Of a stretch of DNA of 64,000 nt, positions 55,118 to 64,000 are shown piece by piece. Every line of letters begins with the position of its first letter. Position 1 is the stretch's first letter. Origin of the DNA: Symmetrospora coprosmae (taxonomy: Eukaryota > Basidiomycota > Cystobasidiomycetes > Symmetrosporaceae). Both the position numbers and the translations under genes were made by a program. Location: contig VUYT01000001.1 of assembly GCA_008802785.1 (NCBI GenBank), forward strand, positions 1 to 64,000, written 5' to 3'. The notes under the pieces are model-generated. The model had not been told where the DNA came from. It saw nothing but the letters and a program-made list of their open reading frames with translations, and did not search any database.

Positions 55118-55298
55118 GGTGTGCTGCTATGCTATGCTATGCTCTATGGGTGTGTGTGGAGATGGGTGTTGCGACGAAGCAGAGGGGCGATGACGCTCTC
55201 TTGCAGAGGAGTGACGACGCGCGCGCAACCCTTGGACAGAGGAGGATGCAGCTCTTCCTCATCCATATCACACATACATACATACACACAGACACAAG
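55118..55298. promoter_or_regulatory. Bidirectional promoter, proteasome alpha-1 and LSG1
   Basis: These 181 bases are shared by two divergent growth-related genes. Two microsatellite-like parts are visible: a tgctatgctatgctatgct run at about 55123-55143 and a catacatacatacacacagac run at about 55273-55293. The second lies just before the ATG of LSG1. Confidence 0.45.
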
Positions 55299-57891
55299 AT
55301 GGTAAGCTGCCGCACAGTAGATGGGGCAATATCAAGGCAGGGGTGCCCGCTGATCCACCTCCCCTCTCCCTGCAGACGGGCGCACCAGACCTGTCAAAGC
55401 CACGCCCAAAGGCAAGGTCGTCGACTGCAAAGGGCAAGAAGGACGCCTCGGGACTGGGAAGGGCCATCATCAACAGAAGGGCAAAGGAGCAGAAGCGCCT
55501 GTACGAGGAGGCCCTGCACACCTCCGAGCTCCCTTCTGGCCTGCACTCGGTCACGCAGGAGAATGACCTCGACGAATTTTTGAACACGGCTCAGCTCGCG
55601 GCGACAGACTTTACAGCAGGTGTGTGTGTGTGTGTCGCGCGAGCACCTACTGCAGTATGCGACTGGCTGCTGTGGAGAGATGTGCGCGGCGCTGACGCAG
55701 TATCGCCGTGCTCCCCCGAACACGCAGAGCGACAGAACATCCGCGTCCTCGCCACATCGAGCATCGTACAGCAGCAGAACCCGTACCTGCTCAGCGAGCA
55801 GGAGGAGCAAAAGGTGAATCAGGTGCACAAGAGCAACAAGAAGCGGCTGCGCGTGCCGCGCCGGCCTGAATGGACACGCGACACGACAAAGGAGGACCTC
55901 GAGCGCAGGGAGCGCGACGAGTTCCTCGAGTGGCGCAAAGGGCTCGCAGAGATGGAGGACAACGAGGAGCTCCTCCTCACGCCCTTTGAGCGCAATCTCT
56001 CCGTGTGGAGGCAGCTCTGGCGCACCCTCGAGCGCTCCCACCTCGTCGTACAGATTGTAGACGCGAGGAATCCGCTCGGTTTCCGCTGCGAAGACCTCGA
56101 GACGTATGTGAAGGAAGTAGGGACGGGAAATGACAGCGAGTTGAAAGCTGGAGCCGGGAAGCGGAGAAACCTGCTCCTCGTCAACAAGTCGGACCTGTTG
56201 ACAGAGTCCCAAAGGTGAGCACCCATTCTACCGGCCAAGATCGCTTTCTCATCGTACCGGAGCTGATGTCTTTTGTTCTGCAGACAACAATGGGCCGACT
56301 ACTTTGACACGCTGAATATCCTCTACGCCTTCTTCTCGGCCAAGAACGCAGTGGAGCTGCAGGAGGAGGAGGCTATGCGAGAGCAGTCACTCGCCCAGCT
56401 GGATGAGGAAGATGAGGAGGAAGAGGACAATGAGAGCGATGGAGGCATGAGCAGCGAAGCTCCACCTGCCGGACCATCAGCGGCAGCCAAAGGGAACGGC
56501 AGTGCGGGAGATACCGAGCGACAAGTGGACGACGAGCAGGAGGCGCCCACGAGCAGCGATGACGACGCATCAGACGAAGAGTCGGATGCAGCTCTTGCAC
56601 GAGCCATGGCCAAAGAGGCGAATCTTGGCACAAACGAGAGTACGCCCTTCGACCGTACGCAGGTCCTTGCTGTCGAGCAGCTCGAAGAACTCTTCCTCAG
56701 TCTGGCCCCCGATCTCGACGAGTTTGCGCTCGAGGGCAAGCCAGCGCCCAAGTTCTGCGTGGGCCTCGTAGGGTACCCAAACGTCGGGAAGTCGAGCACC
56801 ATCAACGCGCTCGTAGGGCAGAAGAAGGTCTCGGTTTCATCGACACCGGGAAAGACAAAGAACTTCCAGACGATCCACCTGTCGGACGATATTGTCCTGT
56901 GCGACTGTCCCGGTCTCGTCTTCCCGCAATTTGCAATGACAAAGGCGAGCATGGTCTGCGACGGCGTTCTGCCCATTGACCAGATGCGCGAGCACACCGC
57001 CCCAATCGAGCTCGTCACGCGGAGGATACCGAAACCTGTCCTCGAGGGTATCTATGGTATCCGCATTCCGATCCGCCCCACCTCCGAAGGCGGCAGTGGG
57101 ATCCCGACGGCCGCAGAATTTCTCTCGGTGTATGCGGGTGAGGCACGGGTCTGACAGGCCGAGGTCCGCGTCCGCTCTTCTGACTCTCTGCTTACTCTCC
57201 AGTCGCCCGCGGTTTCTTCACGTCGGGTATGGGCAACCCGGATGAGTCTCGAGCATCTCGCTACATTCTCAAAGACTACGTCAATGCAAAACTCCTGTAC
57301 TGCCACCCGCCACCAAGCGTCGACTCGGACGCCTTCAACGCCGAGGCGAGAGATCTCGTCAAGCTTGCCTTGTCGCTCAAGCTGCGGACGAAGCGGGCAC
57401 CCGTGACGCGTGTGGGCAAGAATGCAGACACATTCATTGCTATGCCAGAAGAGGACGGATCGACCGACGAAGACGACGAGGAGAATGACGAAGAGTACCA
57501 GATCGCGAGAAGCATACAGCAGGGGACGTACTCTGTAGCTGCCGGGAGCAGCGCCACCGCTTCTGGCGGGCGGCATCGGCAATCGGCGCGTGCCGACGCG
57601 ATGGACCGCAACTTTTTCTCATCGAGCGGCCTCGCAAACCCTATCAACGCGCAGGGGCGTGCATTCGTCAACGGCGTAGCCGCCAATATGGCTGGGGTCG
57701 TACCTGGGAATGGCCGAGTCGCCCTGTTCAGCGGACAGCGCATGCTCGCGGCCGACGGCTCGCGCCTCAGCTCGAGGAAGATGCGGGAGTTGGAGAGCAT
57801 CGGAGCTATCCAGTCTGGCGCGAGCAAGAAGCACTACAAAGGCAACAAGCGGCACAAGCAGCGCAGTGGAGCGGGGAACCCGTACGAGTAG
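55299..57891 (+). CDS. LSG1: Large ribosomal subunit export GTPase
   Basis: This is a circularly permuted GTPase that releases Nmd3 from the cytoplasmic 60S subunit. The first exon is only the ATG (55299-55301), followed by GTAAGC, and the acceptor TGCAG at 55375 continues TGAPDLSKPRPKARSSTAKG. The G4 motif NKSD (LLLVNKSDLL) precedes G1 (GYPNVGKSSTINAL), G2 (TPGKTKNFQT) and G3 (DCPG), which is the permuted order of this family. Between them lies an acidic, serine-rich insertion. Conserved family segments include LGRAIINRRAKEQK, PRRPEW, WRQLWRTLERSHLVVQIVDA, and FFTSGMGNPDESRASRYIL after the intron at about 57135-57203. The basic end (KKHYKGNKRHKQRSG) suits ribosome binding. Confidence 0.95.
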
Positions 57892-58240
57892 CAGCAAGTC
57901 GCTGGTACCTACAGTTGGCACGCATCCTTGGATATGTGCAACACATTTCTTTGTTGTCGTTCAGATCTCGATGCTCGGTGTAAATCCGCAATGGCTATCA
58001 TCGTGTCGGTTGCATGTCGCGCGAAGTCTCCACTTTGAGAGAATGCACCTCCGAGCGACCCCGAGGCAGTCTGGGCCCTCGTGCACGTGCCCGTCAGGCG
58101 GGTGGCCAAATCCTCGCTGACTCCCCTCGTCCGCCCGCCGCCGGGGATCTCCTCGCGAGCTTCGATGGTGATGCAACCCTTCCTCCTTCCTCCTTCCTTC
58201 CTCTCCTCCAGCATCTTGGTGAATATAATACACACAAACA
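57892..58240. promoter_or_regulatory. Gap between LSG1 and the FAD monooxygenase
   Basis: These 349 bases hold the LSG1 terminator and the promoter of the next gene. A pyrimidine-rich run (about 58170-58210, cttcctccttcctccttcc) precedes an AT-rich gaatataatacacacaaaca immediately before the ATG. Confidence 0.35.
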
Positions 58241-59987
58241 ATGACAAGAAAGGTGCTGGACGTGGCCATCATTGGCTCAGGCATCGGCGGCCTCTCTGCG
58301 GCCATTGCCCTGCGTCGGCAAGGTGAGGCAACTTCAATCAGTGAGGCACTCAGGCGCGGACCTTCATGCTGACGACGGAACTGTGTCGGACCACCGTCAT
58401 CGCCCAACAGGCCACCAAGTCAGCTTGTATGAACGCTATGACTTTGCAGGCGAGGTCGGAGCTTCGCTCAGCTGCGCAAAGAACGGCTCAATGTGGCTCG
58501 AAGAGTGGAAGGTGAGCAACAAGGGCAAAGAGATCCTGCAGCTCTCCCGTTGAGAGGGAGGAGGCTGTACGGCAGGCCAGCTGTGGCTGTGCGACACAGG
58601 AAGACCTTGCGTAGCTGATTGCACGCACCCATATGCTCGACCAGATCGGAGTCGCCGACATGCATCCCGTCATCCTTAAAAGTCTCTGCATGCACGACTA
58701 CGAGACGGGAGAGCCCATCAACGACTACGACCTGAGCGACTACAAGGAGAAGTGGGGCCACGAGTACTACATGTTCCACAGGCAGGATATGCACAAGGGC
58801 CTGCTCAAGGCGGCCACGAGCGAAGAGGGCGAAGGACCGCCGGCGAGGCTCTTTGTCGACCACCGTGCAGAACATGTTGACCCGGAGTCCGGCAGGGTCA
58901 AGTTCACCAGTGGTCGGGAGATCCAGGCGGATCTCGTCATCGGGTCCGATGGGATCAGATCAGCAGTGCGCCAGTTCATTGGGGTTCAGTGCGTCTCGTT
59001 TCACCGCTTCGGGTGTGCAGGCGAAACTCCGCTAACGCCGACGGGCGCCTCTCGACAGAGCCGCCATCCGGCCTGCACCGCTAGCGGCCTACCGATGCAA
59101 CATTCTCGCCGACACAGTCGATCAGCTCGGCCTGCACAACTTTGCTGCGCGCTCAGGCATCGACTACTGGGGAGGTTTCCCACAAGGAGAGCGGAGCCAG
59201 TACAACAAGATCGTCCTGACTGGCTGTCGGGGCGGAACCATCCTCAGCTTCTACGTCTTTATGCCGGTGAGTGTCTTCTCACCCCTTCGGCGATCAGACG
59301 AGCACGACGTTGACGGTCCTCTGGCACTTGCAGGCGTCCATGTCACCGCAGCGCAAGGACACTTATCGGAATGCCGAGGTCCCAGTGGACGAGATTATCG
59401 CGCCGTTTAAAGGCAAGCTTGATGACCGGGTTGTTCAGCTACTCGAGCATTCATTCGACCGGATGCCTTGGCGTCTCTACATCCACGACCCATACACTCA
59501 CTGGGCTCGCGGGAAGGTATGCATTCTCGGCGATGCTGCGCACCCGATGATGCCCAACCAGAGCCAGGGCGCCGTCCAGTCTATCGAGGACGCCGCAGCA
59601 CTCGGCATCATCTTCTCGGACAAGTACCGCTACGACCTCGATGTCGAGGCTGGGTTGCAGCTCTACGAGCGGGTGCGCAAACCCCGTGCGACGCGCGTAC
59701 AGCAGGCCAGTCTGCGCGCAACAGAGAACATCAACGAGCGCATCGGTTTCTCGACGCAGCCTTACGCGCAGGGCAAGGTGCCCACAACAGGCAAATTGAC
59801 GACTGACGAAATGAACCTCTATGGTGCGTCTCTTGTCGCTGTGGCTGGTCTGGCTCCGTCATTGGGTCATACCGGCTGACAATGTCCCTCGCGCTACGCA
59901 GATATGAAGCTTGACTGCGCACTCAACGCAGGCGACTTTCCCGTTCGACCACAGTCGTCATCAAAAGAGCAGGAAGCGTCCGCATGA
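58241..59987 (+). CDS. FAD-dependent monooxygenase (salicylate hydroxylase-like)
   Basis: This flavin monooxygenase probably hydroxylates an aromatic ring. The ATG at 58241 opens VLDVAIIGSGIGGLSAAIAL, the FAD-binding Rossmann motif GxGxxG. After an intron GHQVSLYERYDFAGEVGASL continues with the second FAD strand. The middle has EIQADLVIGSDGIRSAVRQF, a DG motif, and the C-terminal half carries the GD motif CILGDAAHPMMPNQSQGAVQ that binds the ribityl chain. Introns are placed near 58320, 58510-58618, 58989-59056, 59266-59334 and 59824-59902. The last exon encodes DMKLDCALNAGDFP and ends at the TGA at 59985-59987. Length is about 420 residues. The class includes enzymes that act on salicylate and related acids; the substrate here is not fixed by sequence. 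Confidence 0.87.
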
Positions 59988-60245
59988 TAGCGGGATGCGC
60001 TCATGATCTATTCAGCCTCCGCCTCCGCTAGACTCTAACAGCATCTGTGCATACGTAGTGCTGTGCATAGCCCACTGTCGTTGTCTCAATACTGTTGTAG
60101 TTAAGGCCATCAGCCTATCGTCTTGCAATGCACTGCAGATTGCTTAGGTCCTTCCTCCCTGTTCTGAGTTGCCAGCTCAGCTTCTCCCGCTGCCACTTGA
60201 CTTCCACCCTGAAACAGCCGTTCATTCACAAACAGCGCAGCGCCG

Positions 60246-62420
60246 ATGTGGCCATTCACTTCCTGGACTGCCAGCACACGGGTCAACGATGCCATCGCAA
60301 AGAAGCGCAGCGAGCGCTCTGCCGCCATCCAGGCTGGACTGCGAGCTGCCGGCAATTCCGACGACTCTGACCCGGATAGCCGGTATATCCAAGCAGACGT
60401 TGCCGAGATTGCCTCGAACATTCGACAGAGGCGATGGACAGCGCAGCGCGTTATGCAGGCGTATGTGCGCGCCGCTGCCCGCGCGCATGACCGCACCAAC
60501 TGCCTCACCGAACCCCTCTTCGTCCAGGCGCTCGAAGAGGCCCGGCAGCTGGATACCCGCTTGGCGCAGGACCCGGACAACGCTTCCGACGACCATCTCC
60601 TCCTGGGTGTGCCCGTCTCGCTCAAGGATCAGATCAACGTCAAGGGCATCGACTCGACCATCGGCTTTGCCCGGTGAGTTGGGTTGCATGCAGCTTCGAC
60701 GCGCTTCCGCTGACCGATTTCACGTGCGTGACAGGTACACGGACGAGCCAGCCGACGAAGACGCGCTCATTTCGACACTGCTGAAGAGTCAGGGCGCGAT
60801 CCCGTTCTGCAAGACCAATGTCCCGCAGACCATGCTCGCTTTCGAGTGCTCAAATCCGCTCTTCGGACGCACACTCAACCCGTATTCGCCCAACCATGTT
60901 CCAGGCGGATCCTCCGGCGGAGAAGCGGCGCTGTTGGCTTCCAACGGCAGCCCATTCGGAATAGGCGTGAGCAAACTGTCGTCTCCGCGCCAGTCATCAC
61001 TTCTCGCGACTGATGACACCCTTGGCGTACAGTCGGACATTGGCGGCAGCCTGCGCATTCCTGCACACTACTCAGGATGCTACGCCTTGAAGCCTGTCTA
61101 CGGGCGCTGGCCTAGTGCTGGCTGTAGGGGACCCGTGCCAGGCTATGAAGGTGCTCTCTTGCTGCTATAGCACGAATGATCGCGACCCCAAGCTGAGCGA
61201 TGTCCTCTGACATGGCAGCCATTCGCACGACTCTCGGACCCATGGCACGATCCATCGAAGCGCTCGAGCTCGGCTGCCGCGCTGTCATCTCCGCGGCGCA
61301 GAGTCTCAAGATCCACGAGACTCAGGCTAGCATGCTGCCTGTACCTTGGCGTAGTGTGGAGCTGAAGAAGAAGCTTAGATTTGGGTATTTCATCGAAGGT
61401 GAGCATTCGCATAGGCTCGTCTGGTGCGATCGCGACGGTGCATGCTCACTTGGTATTCCCGCACAGACGGCCTTGTCCGCACGTCCCCTGCATGCGCCAG
61501 AGCAGTGACCGAGACCATACAGGCTTTGACTGCAGCCGGGCACGAATGCCTCCCCATCGACATTCCAGCCAGTGCGTCAATCTCCAAACCATGCCCGAAC
61601 GGAATGTCTTTCCCTGACCTTTCTACTGCTTCTCACTCCCGCCAGTTCCCGAAGCGCTCCGGATTTTCCAGGCTCTGTCTTCGAGTGACGGCTACAGCAC
61701 CTTGCTGTCGCATATCCTTCCGTCCGAAGACACCGAACCAGCCCTCTTCCTCGCCACGCTTGGCCCGAAACTACCAGCCTGGTTCCGCTCCACGGTTGCT
61801 TGGCTGCTGGAAAGAGTGGCTGGCGAGCGGATCATGGCCTCTTTCGTCCGAGTCTCGTGCGTGAAGCCGATGAAGGACGTTCTGCAGTGGCAGAAGAGGC
61901 GGAACGACTATGTTGAGCGGGTCCGCTCGCTACTCTGGAAGGAGCTGGAGCTGGACGCTGTCATCTGTGAGCATGCTCAATGCTCATGAGTCATCGGATG
62001 CCGCTGACAGCCTTCCTAATCACGACTAAAGCACCGGTGCAAGCGTCGCCTGCCGTAACGCACGGCGCCACCAAGCGACTCTCGCCACTGTGCCTGCAGA
62101 CAGTTTTGTGGAACGTGGTCGACTCGACCGTTGGTGTGATCCCAATCACACGCGTCGACCCGGCGAAGGACGCGCTCCCGGAATCGTTCGCCTCGCAGAT
62201 CCAGCAGGCTGGAAGCAGGCTACTAAGCAAGTTCTACTACAAGGAGGTCTACAACCCGACCGCCATGGCGAACCTTCCGCTCGGCGTACAGATTGTCGGA
62301 CCGGCGTACGAGGATGAGCGAATTATAGAGACTATGAAGATTGTCGAGGCGGCAGTCCGAGCGCGGAGCGGAAGCAGCTTCAAGATTGCAGACGGCCTGA
62401 CTACAGATAGGGTATACTGA
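60246..62420 (+). CDS. Amidase-signature hydrolase
   Basis: This hydrolyses an amide bond through a Ser-cisSer-Lys triad. The start ATG at 60246 leads to MWPFTSWTASTRVNDAIAKK and ASNIRQRRWTAQRVMQAYVR, the usual helical preface of fungal amidases. The catalytic lysine lies in GVPVSLKDQINVKG and the serines in PGGSSGGEAALL, followed after an intron by SDIGGSLRIPAHYSGCYALK. Later segments include LGPMARSIEALEL, FGYFIE, VNDAIA-like helices, and NPTAMANLPLGVQIVGPAYE near the end, all typical of the family. At least six introns separate the exons (for example 60674-60735, 60966-61037, 61147-61207 and 61402-61467). The stop is at 62418-62420. The gene follows the monooxygenase on the same strand. 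Confidence 0.88.
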
Positions 62421-62707
62421 AAGACTAGCGAATGCGCCATCGTGCAGCCCAAGCTCGAAAGCGTTGTGATGTCGAGCAGACATCAGCGCACGAGCGGCGA
62501 GCAGCAGCTTGTAAAGAAACGCTTGCCGGATGCGCGGCGCTGAGCTTCGACCGAAAAATGTATGGGTATATCCCAATGACAAGCGCGCCTAGCTAGGTCG
62601 TATGGGTATACCGGGATTTCTGGCCGCCTCGACGTTCCTTCTATGATATCTATGCCCAATAGCCGCCACCCTTTATCCCTAGAATGCCGCAAACTAAAAT
62701 ACGTCGT

Positions 62708-64000
62708 CTAAAACACCTTCTGTGGGCAGGCCACACCCGGCAGAGTCGCCGGCGGTGTGCGCCCCGTCATCCTGCGGAGATGCACACAGCCTACTCAACG
62801 CATGTCCAGATCTGCGGTAGTGGAGGCAAGGCTTACCTATACCAATGCTGGACAATCTGCAGGACGTTGCTAGCAAGGCTTGGATTGCCATTTGGGTAAT
62901 AGATGGAGTAGCCATCGTTGTGTACCACGTAGCGACAGCACTGGTGAGGCAAATGTCTGTCAGCTCGAGTGTGACCGGTCTAAGGCTTGCTCGAGCGTAC
63001 CTGGTCATCGTGCCCCTGGGTTCAGAGCGAAAGACATTAGCCGCAGCGCCCACCTATGCGTATGAAGTGACGTCATCACGCACCATCACGTTCCATGGCA
63101 TGTCACCGATATAAGTTGTGGCCTATGGCGGCCTGTATTAGCGGGGTCGAGGCACTACGACAGACCAGATCACTCACCTCTACTGCCGCCAGGAAGCTTG
63201 ACAGGTTTGTATTGCCACCATACAAGCCGGTCCAGTCGTATTCGCCGATGAGGAAGGCCTTCTGATACTGTGTTACGATCTCTTGCTCCTTTGCCATTCT
63301 GCTCGCACATATCAACCGTTAGCCGGCCTTGCCTCCCTTGGCAGACGGCCAGTCAACTCACAATGGGTTATTCAGCGGATAGAGGTGGTCCGTCATGATA
63401 TCGATGTTGGGTGAGTTGACTCCCGGCGCGATGACCCTGGTCGTATAGTTCCAAAAGCCGTTCGTGCCGTCGCTGGGCATGGCCGCGCGTTTCAGCAAGA
63501 CACACTCGACACGGACCGAGAGGCGCGACTCACATGACGAGATGCCGAGAATCAAGGCCCTTGATGTAGCCGGCTATGGTGTCTGTAAAGCTGACGGGCG
63601 GATAGCCATATCTGCCAATGTAGCCACCGTACTCGTTGCCAGTCTCCCTACAATCGACCTAATTAGCTGGCCGACCTCATTTCGGTGTGACGACGGTACT
63701 CACCACGCGAGGATGGTAGGGTCGTTACTTATAGTTCATCGAGATCGTCAGTGGATGCACGATGCATAATGCTCAAAGTGCTTCTTGCAGCCTCACTAGT
63801 AGTATGTTTGGGAGTACGGATTGTAGCGCGTGATGATGCGATTCCTGCGAGGTTGAATTGGCCCGGATCAGCGGCCCAACACGTTTCCTCGTACCTTCAC
63901 TAGCTGGCGACGAAGCCGTGCGTACATGTATTTCTTAAAGGCCAGCATCACCGTTGGGTCTGTATAGAACCTGGCGCCCCTGTCCTCGCTACTGGTATTT
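62708..64000 (-). CDS. GH5-type glycoside hydrolase, 5' end beyond window
   Basis: This is a secreted-type clan A beta-glycanase, resembling basidiomycete mannanase-like GH5 proteins. Many small exons join in phase from the right edge: FYTDPTVMLAFKKYM, NRIITRYNPYSQTYY, NDPTILAW, then ETGNEYGGYIGRYGYPPVSF (catalytic acid/base E in the NE pair), DGTNGFWNYTTRVIAPG, IDIMTDHLYPLNNPL, EIVTQYQKAFLIGEYDW (the nucleophile candidate is E in GEY), and GDMPWNVM. A 15-base microexon (63001-63015) gives GHDDQ, followed by CCRYVVHNDGYSIYY and a final exon ending VACPQKVF with the TAG at 62708-62710. The part carrying the signal peptide lies outside the window. The specific substrate is not fixed by the sequence. 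Confidence 0.82.
63001..63015 (-). other. Predicted 15-base microexon in the GH5-type gene
   Basis: On the minus strand GGGCACGATGACCAG (GHDDQ) is flanked by an acceptor AACCCAG and a donor GTACGC. It is in phase with the exon before it (ending ATG/GTGCGT) and the exon after it (beginning TGCTGT). Joined, the three give WNVM-GHDDQ-CCRYV, which matches the expected conserved HDD and CC motif of the protein family. Without the microexon the protein would lack these residues. Confidence 0.6.

Noticed and set aside
55123-55293. Short tandem runs (tgcta and cata types) between SCL1 and LSG1
   Set aside because: They are simple microsatellite-like sequence in a promoter, too short to call a mobile element or regulatory array.

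Overview
The window looks like a gene-dense, GC-rich stretch of a basidiomycete nuclear chromosome. Genes are packed on both strands, with short spliceosomal introns (mostly about 60 to 100 bases, GT...AG) and intergenic gaps often under 400 bases. Several proteins are typical of Basidiomycota: a DUF6533-type membrane protein, DUF6593-like proteins, and F-box-like/LRR proteins with many paralogs. The small introns and compact layout would suit Ustilaginomycotina, but the sequence alone does not settle the subphylum. I found no transposon, retroelement fossil, CRISPR array, rRNA or tRNA that I could support.

Left third (1 to 21 kb). This holds the 3' end of a possible upstream gene, a DUF6533-like multi-pass membrane protein, and cytoplasmic-type aspartyl-tRNA synthetase with a possible in-frame mitochondrial presequence. 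Next comes a tandem array of three paralogs on the minus strand, each starting with a PPxY motif. Then mitochondrial acyl carrier protein faces an Mx-like dynamin whose frame seems to break twice. They are followed by a small fungal cysteine-motif protein, bleomycin hydrolase, a DEK-C/SWIB chromatin protein and the HUT1 nucleotide-sugar transporter.

Middle (20 to 44 kb). This holds an unrecognised gene, COG7 of the Golgi tethering complex, a two-LIM-domain protein, a long disordered protein with a probable signal peptide, two F-box-like paralogs, and two-domain phosphofructokinase. It also holds an Mpv17/PMP22 membrane protein, an orphan coiled-coil protein and a Myb-type factor of the Reb1/TTF1 kind.

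Right third (43.5 to 64 kb). This holds the SCF subunit GRR1, an inverted pair of F-box-like paralogs, KGD4 diverging from mitochondrial ribosomal protein uL24m, proteasome subunit alpha-1 diverging from the ribosome-export GTPase LSG1, an FAD monooxygenase, an amidase, and the 3' part of a GH5-type glycoside hydrolase.

Most genes are unrelated housekeeping functions. The lineage-specific content lies in the PPxY triplet, the F-box-like families, the disordered secreted candidate and the catabolic trio at the right end. Intron positions were placed by eye from splice consensus plus protein continuity. Spans give the outer limits of the coding region including introns.
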